Notes: generated by a model from the letters alone, not told the origin. DNA of 64,000 nt from Incurvaria masculella (GCA_946894095.1 OX335651.1:6284501-6348500); one strand, 5' to 3'; numbered from the stretch's first letter, positions 46,140 through 58,730 are shown. Numbers and translations: made by a program.

Positions 46140-46560
46140 ATACCACCGGTTGCGTAAGAACGGGTGCCAATTTTCAGTGATAGTGACGATAAATACTGAC
46201 GGTAGCGCCGGCCATTACGTTCGCTAACAAATTGGATTATTCCTGATGTTACCGAGATCCAACGACACGTAAGAATTGCACAGGACACAATAAATACTCC
46301 ATTTTGCCCGTCCCGAATGGAATAGCAGGCGCCAACGTTAGTGTACCTGTGATACGTCTACGCAGCCGCCATACAGATAAATTGCGGTCGCTACTCCCCT
46401 CAATTCCTTATTCGATGTTATAAGACATTCGAAAACGAACTCATTAAAAGTTGTTCTGACGTTTAAGTTTTCATGTATATTCGTTTCGAATTCACATTCG
46501 TTGCAATGAACATGTTTTATGTATATGCTCAATCGATTGCCATGAACATTTAAATACCAT
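46140..46560. promoter_or_regulatory. non-repetitive balanced island (candidate regulatory element)
   Basis: Balanced composition with CpGs and words such as AAATTGGATTATTCCTGATG, GACACAATAAATACTCC and CATACAGATAAATTGCGG. It differs sharply from the AT-rich or repeat surroundings. No ORF with motif. Confidence 0.25.
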
Positions 46561-46954
46561 TCAAAACGAGGACGACGTCAGGAACGCATCAGACTTGTCT
46601 CGGTCACTGGCTCGCCAGCCATGCTTCAGGTTCGATTTAGCATGCAACGTATTCCAGTGTTACCCCCCTGGTATAGCAAAAAGACGGACAGATTTATAAC
46701 TGACGCATAATTACGCTGGGACCGCTCCCGATAGCCGACTCCTTGAAATATTGCCATCTTATGCGAACTCTGATTATTTTATGCGGATAACGCATGTGAA
46801 ATTGTATGTAGGCTATTTACGTGAATAATTTTGTGGGAAATATCTTTCTTTGCATGCATAGCAAGATTACAATGTTAATTTCAAAGTTAAATGCTTTTAA
46901 ATAAGTGCCAATTTATAATAAACACAAACTTACAATTGATATTATTATTATTAT
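46561..46954. other. non-coding interval
   Basis: Nothing recognised. Confidence 0.4.
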
Positions 46955-47152
46955 TCCATGATATTATCCCAAAAAAACGCATTAGAACTGGGTGCCATAC
47001 CAAGACTTTCCTTAGATTGCACGGCTACATTGAACTGGATGGAAAATATGTACTATTTTCATTGCCGCTTCAACCTTCGTTCATTGAAAGCGATGGTACC
47101 ATCCCAGGCGGGTTTAACCCTACCACCTGGAAAGCAAGAAACAGCTTACAGT
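46955..47152 (-). mobile_element. tRNA-derived SINE fragment
   Basis: Minus-strand tail and body: CATGATATTATCCC, GGTGCCATACCAAGAC, CGGCTACATTGAACTGGATG, GTACCATCCCAGGCGGGTTT. Head missing. Confidence 0.7.
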
Positions 47153-49689
47153 AAAATTTTAAATCTTAACAAGAACTTACGAATCCCGACGACATGCACG
47201 GGAAAAAAAATCAGTGGACCCAATTCTTTTATTTTTACAAGCCATTCGGCCACACAGCACAAAACGTCTGACTCATTTTCAAGGGGTAAAGAAAGAGTCA
47301 CAAGAAGTTAAAACACTTTTGCAAATACGCACGTTAAATTAACTTTTGAAATATTAAAAATCTTTATTTATTTTTTGCAATAAAACAAATAACCCAATGC
47401 CAAAGTACCCTCAATATCCAACCCAATTATCAAAACTAGACATTCCATCTTTTGTCCGGCCGAAGCTTATCTATGTCCTTACGCGGTGACACAAAGGGTT
47501 CTTCGGATCGGTCAGTCAGACGATAAACATTGACTGAATATCTTTCGCTGGCGAGACGTCGGCATGGCGGACGGCATCGGACTGAACGCAGATTGACAGT
47601 GATTGACAATCAAGACATCGTCCGACCGCTACTGGGAATGTTCGGAGATGTGAATGCAGCATTATGCTAATCCAAGCTAGTCCGTCTAGATACTATTGAT
47701 GCCTAACTAACAGAGAAACCACAAGCGACCGCATGCGGAATTCACGAAAAGAGCACTTGGACTGACTGTACACACAGGGCGTGATGTCAATGGGATAGCT
47801 GTCGGCTGGCGATTTGAAAAAGTGCTTAAAGAGCAGAAGGAAGGAAAATTTCCAGTGAATTAAATCATGGGGGGCAATCACACGAACCTGCTCTTAAATT
47901 TAAAAAGGCGCAAGTTTCTCAGAAAGTACTCAACGATTCCGAATTCATGAATAATGGTGGATAATATTTATATATACCAGATTAAAGAGTTGGTATGAAG
48001 GTAAGAAGGCGCCGCACCAGTAAAGATACCGTCACCATCTTGTCCTCGTGCTGTATCCTATCGATAAATTGTACTAGTTCGGTAATTCTGTGGTGGATGT
48101 TCTATACTGTACATATACTAATTGTTTTATTTGAGCCATTTAAAAAACAGAACAGATTACACACGCTTGGCGTGTCAGAACCAATGATTGCAACATATTC
48201 ACACACTTTTATAAAATCCAATTTGGCGTCCGTCTGTCTATCTGCCTATTAGAACTTTTAAAACTTTACTTGGAGTAAAATAGTTACAATTACAATTTGA
48301 AAATAACAAGACAACATTTTGGTCTGGATATTTATTGAACGAGAATGGTTTTTCAGACTTCAATGGTTGAGGTACAAAAAACGGAAATCTCGTAATCATT
48401 CAAATACCCATTTTGATGCGATTTGTATAGCTTCTTTCTTTCGGTGCGAGGCAGAGTCTAGGAAAACTACTAAAAAAGAAAAAAAAACAATCGTTAGTCA
48501 TTCTGCCTAGATCAGAAATGATTTTTTATTATGAAAAACCGGTTTTGGATGCTGTCCTGGGGACCAAAGGTGCTCTGAAAGGCAAAAACACCTCACCTCG
48601 CGAAACCAGGCTAAACAAGGCACCATGCCAACGGATTTGTGGACTATCGTTTAGCTATCGAGCTTGTTCAAATGACGCTTGAAGAATCCCAGGTTATAGG
48701 TGTGCTCTGTTCTCTGCGGCGGGTGCTCCGGATATAGGTAGGTCCGGGAGGAATGAGGGATGCAAGTTCCACAGAGCAACATCCATGGTAGTACCTGAAG
48801 AACAGACTGAGAGACCCCACAAACTCAGTGACTCCAAGCCAGCGGGGAGTTGTGGGTCCCCAACACGATGATGACTTAAAATTAACAATGTATATGGTAC
48901 GTACATATGTGTGTCCATTGGATACATTCTATACAGTATATGTATTAAAATACCATTATATACGTTATACATACTATACGTTAATGTCTTACATTAACGT
49001 ATAGTCGTGCTCTTAAAGGGTTTTATATTATGGCAGTAGGCGTCGTATTAGTTATCCATGTTCCACTACATAAAAAAACTATTTGTTTATGATGATAAAA
49101 ATAATTATTGCTCTGCGTTTTGGTATCCTTTTGCCGACGCTATGTAAACGATAAATCACTATCATTTAAAGCAATAATGACAGGTAATGTGTAATCATCT
49201 TCACCACATAATTACAGATCACCTCTTCAGTCGCGACGAGACGGCGGCGGTGGCAGGGGCGGTGCGGAGGTATAGGGAGGGGGAGCTGCGGCGCCGGCGT
49301 TGGAGGTGGAGGTGGCTGTTGTGGCGCTGGGGGCGGGATGGGGGCGGTTGATGGCGTCGCGGGCAGAGGCAGTGTTGGCGCCGACATTTTTTTCTACTCT
49401 GATGAGTTGAAGAAGATCAGCCAAATCCCATATATACAAAAGGAGACCCTTCTAAATATCGGCCCATAGTGATAACTTCTCTTTTGTGTGAAGTTGTGGA
49501 GGGTTACATCAATCCTCCTAACGTAATTAGATGCCAATAAACTGTTGGATTCCAAGCAGTATGGTTTGCTTATGGAGCGCCTAAACTCCTGAATGCCAAG
49601 AGAAAGCGGTTTTCGAAAAATACAGTCTGGAGATCTTCTAACGTATTTATGTACGAGTATGTTACTCATATCTGGGCTGAAAGACTGGA
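47153..49689. other. non-coding interval
   Basis: 47440-47640 is CpG-richer and unique. 48530-48870 is balanced and may be an unrecognised transposon fragment (GATGCTGTCCTGGGGACCAA). 49225-49385 is a GGCGGNGG-rich low-complexity patch whose minus-strand Pro-rich frame is compositional. No gene supported. Confidence 0.35.
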
Positions 49690-50265
49690 CAATTTCGGTA
49701 AGTCGCTGGCAGTGGCATTGGACGTATCCAAAGCCTTCGACAGTGCTTGGCACCGGATACTTCTAGGCTAGCTCCCACCCTTCGGGATTCTACTAGAGCT
49801 TTGTTCATGTATTGCCAACTTCCTGTCTGGACGCTCATTATATGTAATAATTTGTGATACAAATCCGGACGTTTTATCGATTTTGGCTGGTGTCCCACAG
49901 GGATTCGTTCTGTCACCTACGCTATTTTAAATCTTTAAAATAATTTACTGTTTCTAGGCATTATTCACAGTAACGCTTTGCAGACAGCACGGATCGGGTA
50001 TGCCAGGGATTGTAGGAGTCGATATGTGCAGCCCAGAAGGCGGAACCTTCTGTGGTTAATGGGGTGGATAATATAGCTAACTGGGGCCAGAAGAACCTTG
50101 TCACCTTCAACGTTCGCAAGACGCAATGATATGTTTTCTCTACCCTTCCCGTTCCTAGGAAGTCTTCTCGGCAATGTCGTGCCTGTCTTGGAGCACCTGG
50201 ATCACTGGGCTGCAATATCTCCAAATACGTAGGGTTTTGGCATTACAGTGAATCCAACGCCAACA
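49690..50265 (+). pseudogene. Jockey-type LINE reverse transcriptase remnant
   Basis: The segment at 49708-49770 encodes ALDVSKAFDSAWHR, the reverse-transcriptase A motif with its catalytic D. It is followed in other frames by FGIL-like and GVPQG-like (GGTGTCCCACAGGGATTC) segments up to 49925. The core with the Y-A-D-D box is deleted. 50045-50160 encodes VDNIANWGQKNLVTFNVRKT, the conserved W-x-x-x-N-L-V-x-F-N-x-x-K-T stretch of Jockey elements. Many stops; inactive. Confidence 0.75.
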
Positions 50266-50379
50266 TATTAATGAAAAATCTGGGGATTCTATGTCGTTGC
50301 AGAAATGTTATCCGTTAAATATGAAATTACATCAGATCAGTATTGTTTAAAATAAAAAATCATGTCAGTAATTTAAGTC
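50266..50379. other. short non-coding interval
   Basis: Nothing recognised. Confidence 0.4.
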
Positions 50380-50730
50380 AGTATTGGCGCCACCGTCGGA
50401 TGGCATAACAAAGGATCATAATCTAAAGGTAATTATGGAAAATCATAGAACGGCACCCAAACTCGACCCATCTGAAACTCAATGGCCGAATCAATTATGA
50501 ATGTGCACTAGTAAATGCAGCCTGCAGTCTAATCATGGCCGGCCTCAAAGCCGCCCGAGGTCGGTCAAATTATAGCTAAGGGTACGATGATGTGGCAGAA
50601 ATAGGAAATATCGCTTTAATGTCGACCTTTCAAAGTCAATAGACACCATGAAATGACTGTTCCGGCGCCGGCGCCAAGGCGGTCCCGACGACTTGGCCCA
50701 AACTGCCGCCCTCTAATTAAAAATATTAAG
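50380..50730. promoter_or_regulatory. non-repetitive island with TAATTA sites (candidate regulatory element)
   Basis: Balanced sequence with AAGGTAATTATGG, CGAATCAATTATGAATG, AATTATAGC and CTCTAATTAAAAATATT homeodomain-type words, plus GGCGCCGGCGCC (a perfect 12-bp palindrome near 50664). No ORF, no repeat family. Function is inferred only. Confidence 0.3.
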
Positions 50731-51464
50731 TACAGTTTAATGACTGGACGCTCCATTCATAGGAGAGAATCGCTGAAGAGGGTCGATGATGAATCATTAA
50801 CTAAATGAGGCGAGTATTATTGGACCGTTGTTATAGTAAATATTGTGGAAGTTCTTTTATCATCAGGCGTTTGAGTCAGCTACTATTTTTCCACAAGTAT
50901 ATACTTGTTAATGGTTTTTTTATAGAAAAATACTAACCGTCATTTTCAAATGATTAGAATAATAATGATATTGGGGAAAAATATATGAAATAATCGTCCG
51001 GAGATTTCTGCTTCTGTAACTCGGAGCGGCCTAATATTGATATGGATGGGTGGGACTTTAATATTTTATAGTACTATTTAATATAATAATTATTATATTT
51101 AATTATATATAAAATATAATTATATATAATATTTAATACTACCTCTTTCGTAGTCATTTGCATGAATATATCAAAACTATGCTATGAATAAAGGCATTAC
51201 AGTTTTACCTTAAGCTATTAAAAAGTCTAGTGTGGCAAATGATACTAAAATATGCATGGCCAGACTTTATTATTGCAGACAATCGATAGCGCCTTAGGTA
51301 GGTATATCATCCGCGGAAATTCCCTCAATCGTCAGACAGTTTAATTTTACTAATTTATTATTTTGACTAACGGAGAGTGATGATAAGGATAAGTCTCTGT
51401 CTTTAATGTAATCATTCAATGTAATAAAAATGTATATTCATTACTTTATTGAAAAAACCCCTAA
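50731..51464. other. AT-rich interval with (AT)-rich palindromes
   Basis: 51070-51140 is almost pure A/T with self-complementary words (TATAATAATTATTATA). Nothing coding. Confidence 0.4.
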
Positions 51465-51688
51465 TAATCAAGTGAGTTCGAAAGGGGTACGCAATGATTT
51501 TGACCAAGACTCTCAAAAGGTTAAGAAACCCTGCTGTAACTGGTGGTGGCTACCTTTTGTGGTGAGCATTATATTAAAATAGGGCGAAAAGGGGGTGAAA
51601 GTTTCTATGGAGATCTTATTTAACAGGCCGACATCAATCCGAAACGACATTGACCCGAACGGAGCCGGATACCTTAACTTGTAAACCA
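51465..51688 (-). mobile_element. CTAGCT-type interspersed repeat, partial
   Basis: The minus-strand left end (CGACATTGACCCGAACGGAG) matches the family at 32688 and 37125. The body (GGTGGTGGCTACCTTTTG) is only partly similar. Confidence 0.4.
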
Positions 51689-52900
51689 TATAAGTATGAA
51701 ATTGAGCGCACAGAAGCCTAAGATAGGTACCTACCTAGTAAAGGAAATAGTTATTGGAACAATTGGTATTTCTTCAGCCGAATTTCGGATGTGTAAGTAG
51801 TTCTGTAAATTTTCAAATAAGCATTCGCACATTCTTCATATAAAACACCTCGTTAATTAAATAGTTAGTTCAGTATGGGTTCACAGTATCAGCCACTTTA
51901 TGTTATTCGCTTCAAGGAAAAAGTAATCCCGCAAACGGAACGCATAATAGAATCTGATGGCTATTAGCATTCACGATACACGCCGCGAAATTCCTACAAA
52001 ATCTTTTAGTGGCTCGCTGTGATGTATTTTTTACTTGCATGTCTGACTTGTGCGTTCCGAGAAGGCCGTCTTTACGCCTCGCCTACAAATACATACAATG
52101 CCGGGTGCCAAGTGTGCTTCCAAACAGAAAATAATAACGAAATCGCCGTGTATTTTGACAACACACAATTTTTTTAACGGTGCACGTCACGAGTGCTGGA
52201 TATCGGCTTCGTTTCCTTTCGGTTCGTTGAAAAGGGTTCCTTCTCAATAGGAAACCAGATTCGCAAATAATAATTGCTTTTTTGTTCGAGTTTTGGAGGC
52301 TATTTAACCGCTCTTCGGTCACGCTACCGTATTAGCGATGGATACACGATAAGAGAAGATTTGCCAAGAGATTAATAATTGACAAGCTCTTTGTGTTTCG
52401 ACAGCACAATGGAATTTTAAACGAATCGTAGTGTTGTGTTGAGGGCTTTGATATTTGAGTTTGAAGAAGAGATTCAATGAAGCAGGCAGTATGCTTGAAG
52501 GGATAGTGGATAATGCTTCGTTCTCGTTAGCAGATTGAAAATAGCAAATGCAAAGTTGCTATAAGCGTCTTAAGTTTTTTAATCTTATTGTTACTTTGTT
52601 TTTTACTTTTATGTAGAAATATAAATCTTTGTGTTGCATTAATACATTTTATATACTTTGATATTGTGTAACTGTAGACAATCAAGCGGGTAGATTTTAA
52701 CGTCAAATAGGAATCATGCCCGAATTTTTTTTGTATGCACAGTAAAATAATGCAAACAATGTGAAACAAGAAAATCGCAAAAAATGTCACGCCTACTTGC
52801 AACTATGAAAAATCGGATGCTTCGAGAGAGGAAAAAATATATTAATACATCAAATAAAAAAAATGCATGGAATTGTTTCCAGTGAAAATTTTAAGGCGAT
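51689..52900. other. non-coding interval, nothing recognised
   Basis: Mostly AT-rich. The frames at 52050-52322 and 52527-52802 carry no motif. Confidence 0.4.
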
Positions 52901-53347
52901 AACGCTCTATTAATTATCTATGCGAGCAATGCAATGCCAAAAACAAATCGTCGATGCAAAGCTGTGCAACAATTTGGCGGCACGGGCTCGGCGCGGCGGC
53001 GGAAGCCACGGCACTGCGTGCAGCGCGAGTTGTAATGATAAATACGCCAACATAAACCTTAGTGACAGCCTCATATTTATACCGGCATGTAATGTCACTC
53101 CGCTGTCAAAGTGACAGGGGAGATATTGCCGCGGGAGCGAACGCGGCGGCACCACGACACAGCAAGCCGCGACACGCAGCGCGCCGCCGCGCCGCGTGCG
53201 TCCGTCGACGGACTACTTGCAAGAACACCAACAGTACGACCGTGCTACTGCACCGCTTTCAATACTCAATTATTTATTGGCGATCTCTGCTAGAATTATG
53301 TGTTGCTATACATTTTACACAGTTGTTGATTACGGATGGTTACAACT
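52901..53347. promoter_or_regulatory. CpG-rich island (candidate regulatory sequence)
   Basis: GC-rich blocks at 52975-53035 and 53110-53215 flank an AT-richer middle with ACGCCAACATAAACC and TGTCAAAGTGACAGG. Several overlapping open frames are composition-driven. No splice-supported exon. Confidence 0.3.
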
Positions 53348-53642
53348 AAAACCGGCCAAGTGCGAGTCGAACTCGCAAACGAAGGGTTCCGTGCCATCGC
53401 ACATGTTTTAACTCCAAATATTCACGTTTTTTGTTTGGGGGACCCCTTTAGATTTTATTTTTATTTTGCCTATTTGTTGTAATAGCGGCAAAATAAATAT
53501 ACATATTCTGTGAAAATTTCAGCTGCCTACCTGTTACGGTTCATGAGATACAGCCCATGACAGACGGACGGACGGACGGACGGACAGCGGAGGCTTAATA
53601 ATAGGGTTCCGTTGGCACCCTTTGGGTACGGAACCCTAAAAA
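53348..53642 (-). mobile_element. GTCY element, complete
   Basis: From AAAACCGGCCAAGTGCGAGT to CGGAACCCTAAAAA with a clean GACGGACGGACGGACGGAC array. Confidence 0.85.
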
Positions 53643-54059
53643 TCTAAATCAATGTCAACATATGATTTAACACGTCACTTTGTACGGCATACTTTCCGAA
53701 GGAAATCCATGCGGTTAACTAAAAGTGACGTGTTTGAACATTGATTAACTCAGTCGTCTCATTGTGCAATCGGGGCTAAGAAATTAAATATTCGATATTT
53801 TAAAACAAAACTATAACGGCCAGACATTAGACTTTGACCTTCATACATATTCCTTACAAATGCTAATACCTACTGTGGCGTTTACTGTGATCCGCTCCGT
53901 ACTCAATGCGTCAAAATTGATAAAATATGATGTATTTACGAACACACGAAATACTTAAATAATATTTTTCGGAGACCTTTTGGTCATATAGCAATCTCAA
54001 CTTAGTGAAATACAAAGAATATTTCACATCAAATTAGCAAGTCAAATGTTAATAAAATT
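53643..54059. other. non-coding interval, nothing recognised
   Basis: A short inverted AAGTGACGTG / CACGTCACTTT pair spans 53670-53735. Confidence 0.4.
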
Positions 54060-54370
54060 ATTGCAAATGGCTGCTCGCCAAGTGGCTTAATTACTGCTCA
54101 TATACCGTTATAAACCTCTCGGCCTACTCAAATAAGAAACTCTCATACCTCGAGAGATCGTCATTAATTCGGACCATAGACACTAATGAAATCTTTTTAG
54201 CGAGTCTCGGTCGTAAATTTCAACTCGTTGACGGGTTTCTCCGAGTAAACACACATTAAAGATAAGAAGTTGCCGGCGAATTCGTTATATTTCATTATGA
54301 TAACAGCATTTATTATTTTATGATAGTACCATTTATTCACCTGTTGGATCGTGAATCGAGCGGCTTATGA
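54060..54370. promoter_or_regulatory. non-repetitive balanced island (candidate regulatory element)
   Basis: Contains GGCTTAATTACTGC, TCGTCATTAATTCGGACC, TTCATTATGATAACAGC and GTGGTTATTT-type words with scattered CpGs. Inference from composition only. Confidence 0.25.
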
Positions 54371-55844
54371 CGATACACCGGATATTTGGACAGAGCATAA
54401 GTCTCTCGCATTTGCTGCCCGAATATTAAATGGGTGCGAATTTTTATTTTACGAGGAGATAAAGTGATATGTTGAAATACGTTTCGAATGTGGGTCAGTG
54501 AATGAGTGGTGGTTATTTCCACTCTACTTCTTTGATGTCAAGCTTCATGCCTCGGTATACGCGCCTATGTTAATGAATGTATTTAAATGTCGTTTAAATA
54601 CGTGATGCTCTTTCGAAACCGCACACCACTGCAAGGGGTGATTCTGAAGGAATAATATGCGTTTCGAAAAAAAATAAGAATTTTGAAATAGCATAAAAAT
54701 CGCAGGTCTGTGATCGAAGGACGTTATAAAAATGTTCGGGTACTGCAATATTTTTGAGATTATTAAGTTACTTATTTTTACCCTAATAATTACCCCTGCA
54801 TTGGCGCGGCCTTTAAAAATAGCATCCTTAATATAAAGTAAATCGGTATTAGTATTGGAATTAACCTAAATAAATTCGTTTTGTTACCACAAAGCGGTTA
54901 CATCACATTTAAAAGTTCAGACGGCGACAATCTTAAAAAATAAAGGTATCCTCATTGTTATTCCAAAACTTATACCACACACAATGTTTTCAAACCATAA
55001 TAAAAGCTTCAACCCTTCCACAAAATTTACTATTCACACAGTCACAATCTACGTGATGATTTTATTAAATAAAGCCGTCCTTTGACGTTTTCTTATTTTT
55101 ATTCGAATCCGTTGACGAAATATCAACTAACACACCGCAAGGCCACGTTTCGATAAATAAATATCTAATGTAAACATCAGCGATATTTCTATCCTTAACA
55201 ATTTCGTAAACGCATACTAAACCGTTCTTCGAGAACATAAATTATACCATAATACCGGCTTAAATTACCCCACGCCAATAAAAAGGGGGAAGCGACAGGG
55301 TTAGAATTTTGTTTATCGCTATCTTTATGGGGGACTAGGAGTATTATTTATTTTCACGCATGTCGTATGCAGTCGTTAAAAGCATTTCGTAATATAATAC
55401 GGGCTGGTATAATAAACATGAGCAATTTAAATAGGTGTTCGGGGAACATAAAGCCAACCCCGAAGGGTTAAGTTTTCGATATGCGCGAGGAATATTAAAT
55501 TCGGATGGGATGTTGTGCATTTACAAGACGATTTTGGTAAACATTATTCGAAAACCGGTCAAGAAAAAAGTATTTCCAATATCACAATACCTTAAAAAGG
55601 ATAGATACCTTATGATTTCTTACTAAACTTGATGGTATTTGATGGTTGGCCGATGACGAAACAAATGACAGAACCAGGTACTCAATTATTGATATAATGA
55701 CAAATACAAGCTTGTTAAAATAGTGCGCGTCCAGAGATATAGGTAAGTTCTTTAGATTTTCTAAGGTAATAAATAAACATTGTATTTTTTTAAATGCCTT
55801 GTTTTCTTGATCCAAGGGGTCCCTCATATTTTTGAAATGTCTCA
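54371..55844. other. AT-rich interval, nothing recognised
   Basis: No gene or repeat family identified. Confidence 0.4.
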
Positions 55845-56016
55845 GGCTGAAATAAATAGTCGCAACAGAAACTAAGACTAACGAAAAGTATTACTTTGTG
55901 ACGTCACTTTGACACATTTTGTATGGACGAAATCTCAAAGTAACGCAAAGTGGCGTCACAAAGTAGTACTTTTCGTTAGTCTTAGTTTCTTTTACGACTA
56001 TTTATCTCAGCCTCAA
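55845..56016. mobile_element. MITE, GGCTGA terminal inverted repeats (second copy)
   Basis: Left AGGCTGAAATAAATAGTCGC and right CGACTATTTATCTCAGCCT are inverted. Inner arms AAACTAAGACTAACGAAAAG and TACTTTTCGTTAGTCTTAGT are near perfect. Same family as 30893-31082. Confidence 0.7.
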
Positions 56017-56872
56017 GGGTTCCATGCCTATAAAAGGTTAAGTAAGAAACCCTGCTCTAGAGTAATCCCATGAGGACTGCATTGCTAAACGTGTATCATA
56101 AATTTAATGTACATTTCGAGGGAAAACCCGGGTATGTGCTGGCGCTTGCAGGATATTTCGGCATTCTACCAAAGAGTAATAGAGTAGCTTCAGTGTTCAG
56201 AGACAAAACCCATTGTATTCTGCCTTGCCTTACTAACTTTCCTTGCATTTACAATATTTACTAATTATAACAATAGCGGGTCGTTACGCATTGTCTGAAG
56301 GCTCTTTAAAATGTGTCGACTTTTTCGACCGACAAACGCTATTGGTATTGCCGCCAGACGAAATTATTTACAACTTCGGCAATCCTCAAAAGACAGTTTA
56401 TTTATGGGCGTTGTAAAAACGGGCCCACTGGCGCGTATATTTCGCCTCACCTTTTATTTATTATTATGTCAAAATGGACTGGCTTATCTTTTAACAATAT
56501 GTAGGGCAAACCTTTCCGGTGGGTTGAATGGGGCTTTTGTGGTTTTGCAGGCGGCACCGGCCGAGCAGTTCGTAGAATGGACCAGGATTTCTCAGTTTGA
56601 GGATTTAAAATCAGATTACAGGATTCAGATTATTCATTTACTGGAAACGGCAACCTGGAGTTACGACTGATTAATATGGTCCATTCTTACTTTCTCATGC
56701 GCACGAGGACATATTCAAGTGAAATGTCAGGCAATTGAATACTTACTTGAATACTGGTTAGTATTGGTAATACTGGACCAATATAAATTTGGTCTGCTGC
56801 AGGCTCAAAAATCAAGACAATCAAAATCTTTTATTGAATTGACCTTATTTCCGTAACTGGACACACACACCT
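56017..56872. other. non-coding interval
   Basis: The frame at 56311-56670 (119 codons) has no family motif, and its composition is not clearly coding. Nothing else recognised. Confidence 0.35.
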
Positions 56873-57022
56873 ACTGTCATGATATTTGCCCAACACACCA
56901 AATGGGTACTAGATGTCATAACGGCAACATTGAATTGGATGGAAACTACGGATATTTTTCATTGTCGCTTCGACCATCGATCATTCGATGCGATGTTGTC
57001 AACTCAATTAGGATTCATGGAG
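56873..57022 (-). mobile_element. tRNA-derived SINE fragment
   Basis: Minus-strand tail and body: TGTCATGATATTTGCCCAAC, CGGCAACATTGAATTGGATG, TCGCTTCGACCATCGATCAT. Confidence 0.65.
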
Positions 57023-57699
57023 GTACAGGGGAGCCAGTCACCCGACCGCAAGCCGGAGGAGGACAGGCGGCGCCTCGTTAGATTCTAAGAAACCCGGAAA
57101 GAACTTTCCGGACTTGTTGTCCAGAACCTCTTCTAGTGACGCGAAAAGGACACAGTGTGTATTTATTTAGTGCGAAACGGACACAGTTAATTACAGCTCT
57201 GACCTGCCAGGGTACAAGACTACAATTCACCACCACATTGGGTTTTCCTGTGTTGACTTGAACCTATTTCGGGTGCGTCAGTATGCTGTATTCAGTCCGA
57301 GTTTTTTATTTATTTATGGAGAAAAAACCGAAATAGAACAAATGAAATGGTAAAAAAAATGTCCTAAAAATGTCCTAATTTTTTCTCACCAAAACGTGAA
57401 AAAAACACGTCAAAACAAACTCACTCACGATTACATATATAATTTAGATGACATTACTACAGTGAATAATAAAAAAACATGAAAGCAATTTAAGGCAGAA
57501 AAAAAAGACAAATAAGGTGATACGCACAGAACAAACAATGACACAGTATAGCAGTAGTTTCTCTTTAACATTTAACTTTAACACGTATCTTAAATTTGGC
57601 AATGGAATCGTTGAAAATATCATATTCGTCTTGCCCTTCATTATACATTTTACACATTCTGTATACGGGGTTCCGTTGACCAGCCTTTGTTCTTGTTCT
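57023..57699. other. non-coding interval, nothing recognised
   Basis: Unique, AT-rich after 57300. Confidence 0.4.
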
Positions 57700-57996
57700 A
57701 CTAAGCTCTCGGCGTTTACGGCACTTCGAAGTTACGTAAAAACGACAAACTCCATACAAGTTTTACTACTTATTCTGTGGTTTTACTTCTTCCAGCTATC
57801 AAAGTCAAACTCGGACTATAATTCTGTATGAAAATACGGAGTCGGCGTAAACGGTAACAACAACGTATTTACTGCGATGATACGTTAGCTGTCAAATCAA
57901 ACGAGGACTCGCAAATGATCACTGCGCGCCCTCTTCAATTCTTCTTATATTTGAAAACGCCAATCGATCCGTTTTGCGTAAACGCCAATTTAGGTG
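57700..57996. mobile_element. MITE, CACCTAAATTGG family, inverted and left-truncated copy
   Basis: Reverse-complement relative of 19451-19747. The right end CGCCAATTTAGGTG is intact; the left end begins CGGCGTTTACGGCACTTC and lacks the outer CACCTAAATT. Confidence 0.65.
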
Positions 57997-58009
57997 ACAA
58001 GTAGGCCCC

Positions 58010-58095
58010 AGGGGCTCTGCTGTCAAAAACTAGTCATCTGCAATGCGCAGATAGGATCTTGCGTGGACTATTGTTCGCATCTGTGGGACGGTTTG
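58010..58095 (+). pseudogene. Jockey-type LINE scrap
   Basis: Encodes AQIGSCVDYCSHLWDG, matching the conserved A-Q-x-x-P-x-x-E-Y-C-S-H-x-W motif near the C-terminus of Jockey-like reverse transcriptases. The remaining sequence of the open frame (to 58383) shows no convincing further match. Confidence 0.6.
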
Positions 58096-58522
58096 GATAC
58101 GTTTATACATGCCTGGCTTCTTGGAATCCATACCGCGCTGTGCCATACGCCTCGAAGTATCCCAGAATTTAGAGACGCTCTAACTAATGGTGCTAAGGGT
58201 CTCTGTCCGTGTTTAACCATCCGTACCATGGAGAATGCTCTTCGGAGCTACATAACGATTTCCCTCCTCTTCTTATCTACTATCGCTCAACGTGAAATAG
58301 ACAGGGAATCCACCCATTCACGTTCCACATTGGAGGCGAAACCACGACAAATTCCTTTCAGAAGTACTAAATTAAATAGTTAATTAATTAAAATAATTAA
58401 ATTGGTCTTTAGATTGTTAGCAACGTCATCGAAATAACCAAACACCTAATCGAGCAAAAAATGTCAGCCTCGGTGGTTCAGGTTCTGGATCGGCGACAAT
58501 TTTCAACAGTTGAGGCTGGCCG
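58096..58522. other. non-coding interval
   Basis: Probably decayed LINE to about 58380, then unique AT-rich sequence. Confidence 0.35.
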
Positions 58523-58716
58523 TGGTTGCGATTCCACGTAAAACTGTAGGTCCCCTTCCTTACTTACTAGGTGGTAGGGTTAATCCCGCCCGGGCTGGTA
58601 CAGTTGCATTGAATAAACGATAGTCGAAGCGGCACTGAATCGGCCAGTTCAATGCAGCCAGGCAATATAAGAAAGCCTACCGACCTACTTCCCATGTGGT
58701 GTGTTAGGCTAATACC
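58523..58716 (+). mobile_element. tRNA-derived SINE fragment
   Basis: Body: ATTCCACGTAAAACTGTAGG, TAGGTGGTAGGGTTAATCCC, CGATAGTCGAAGCGGCACTG, GTGGTGTGTTAGGC. Head missing. The next element starts about 15 bp on. Confidence 0.7.
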
Positions 58717-58730
58717 TATCTGACTGTAAA

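Noticed and set aside
49166..49439. Proline-rich minus-strand frames
   Set aside because: Produced by a GGCGG/GGTGG low-complexity patch; no splice sites or family motif.
56311..56670. 119-codon plus-strand frame
   Set aside because: No recognisable domain; probably chance, although it is one of the longer frames in the interval.
58096..58383. Remainder of the 129-codon frame after the Jockey motif
   Set aside because: Only the first part matches a LINE; the rest lacks the expected downstream motifs.
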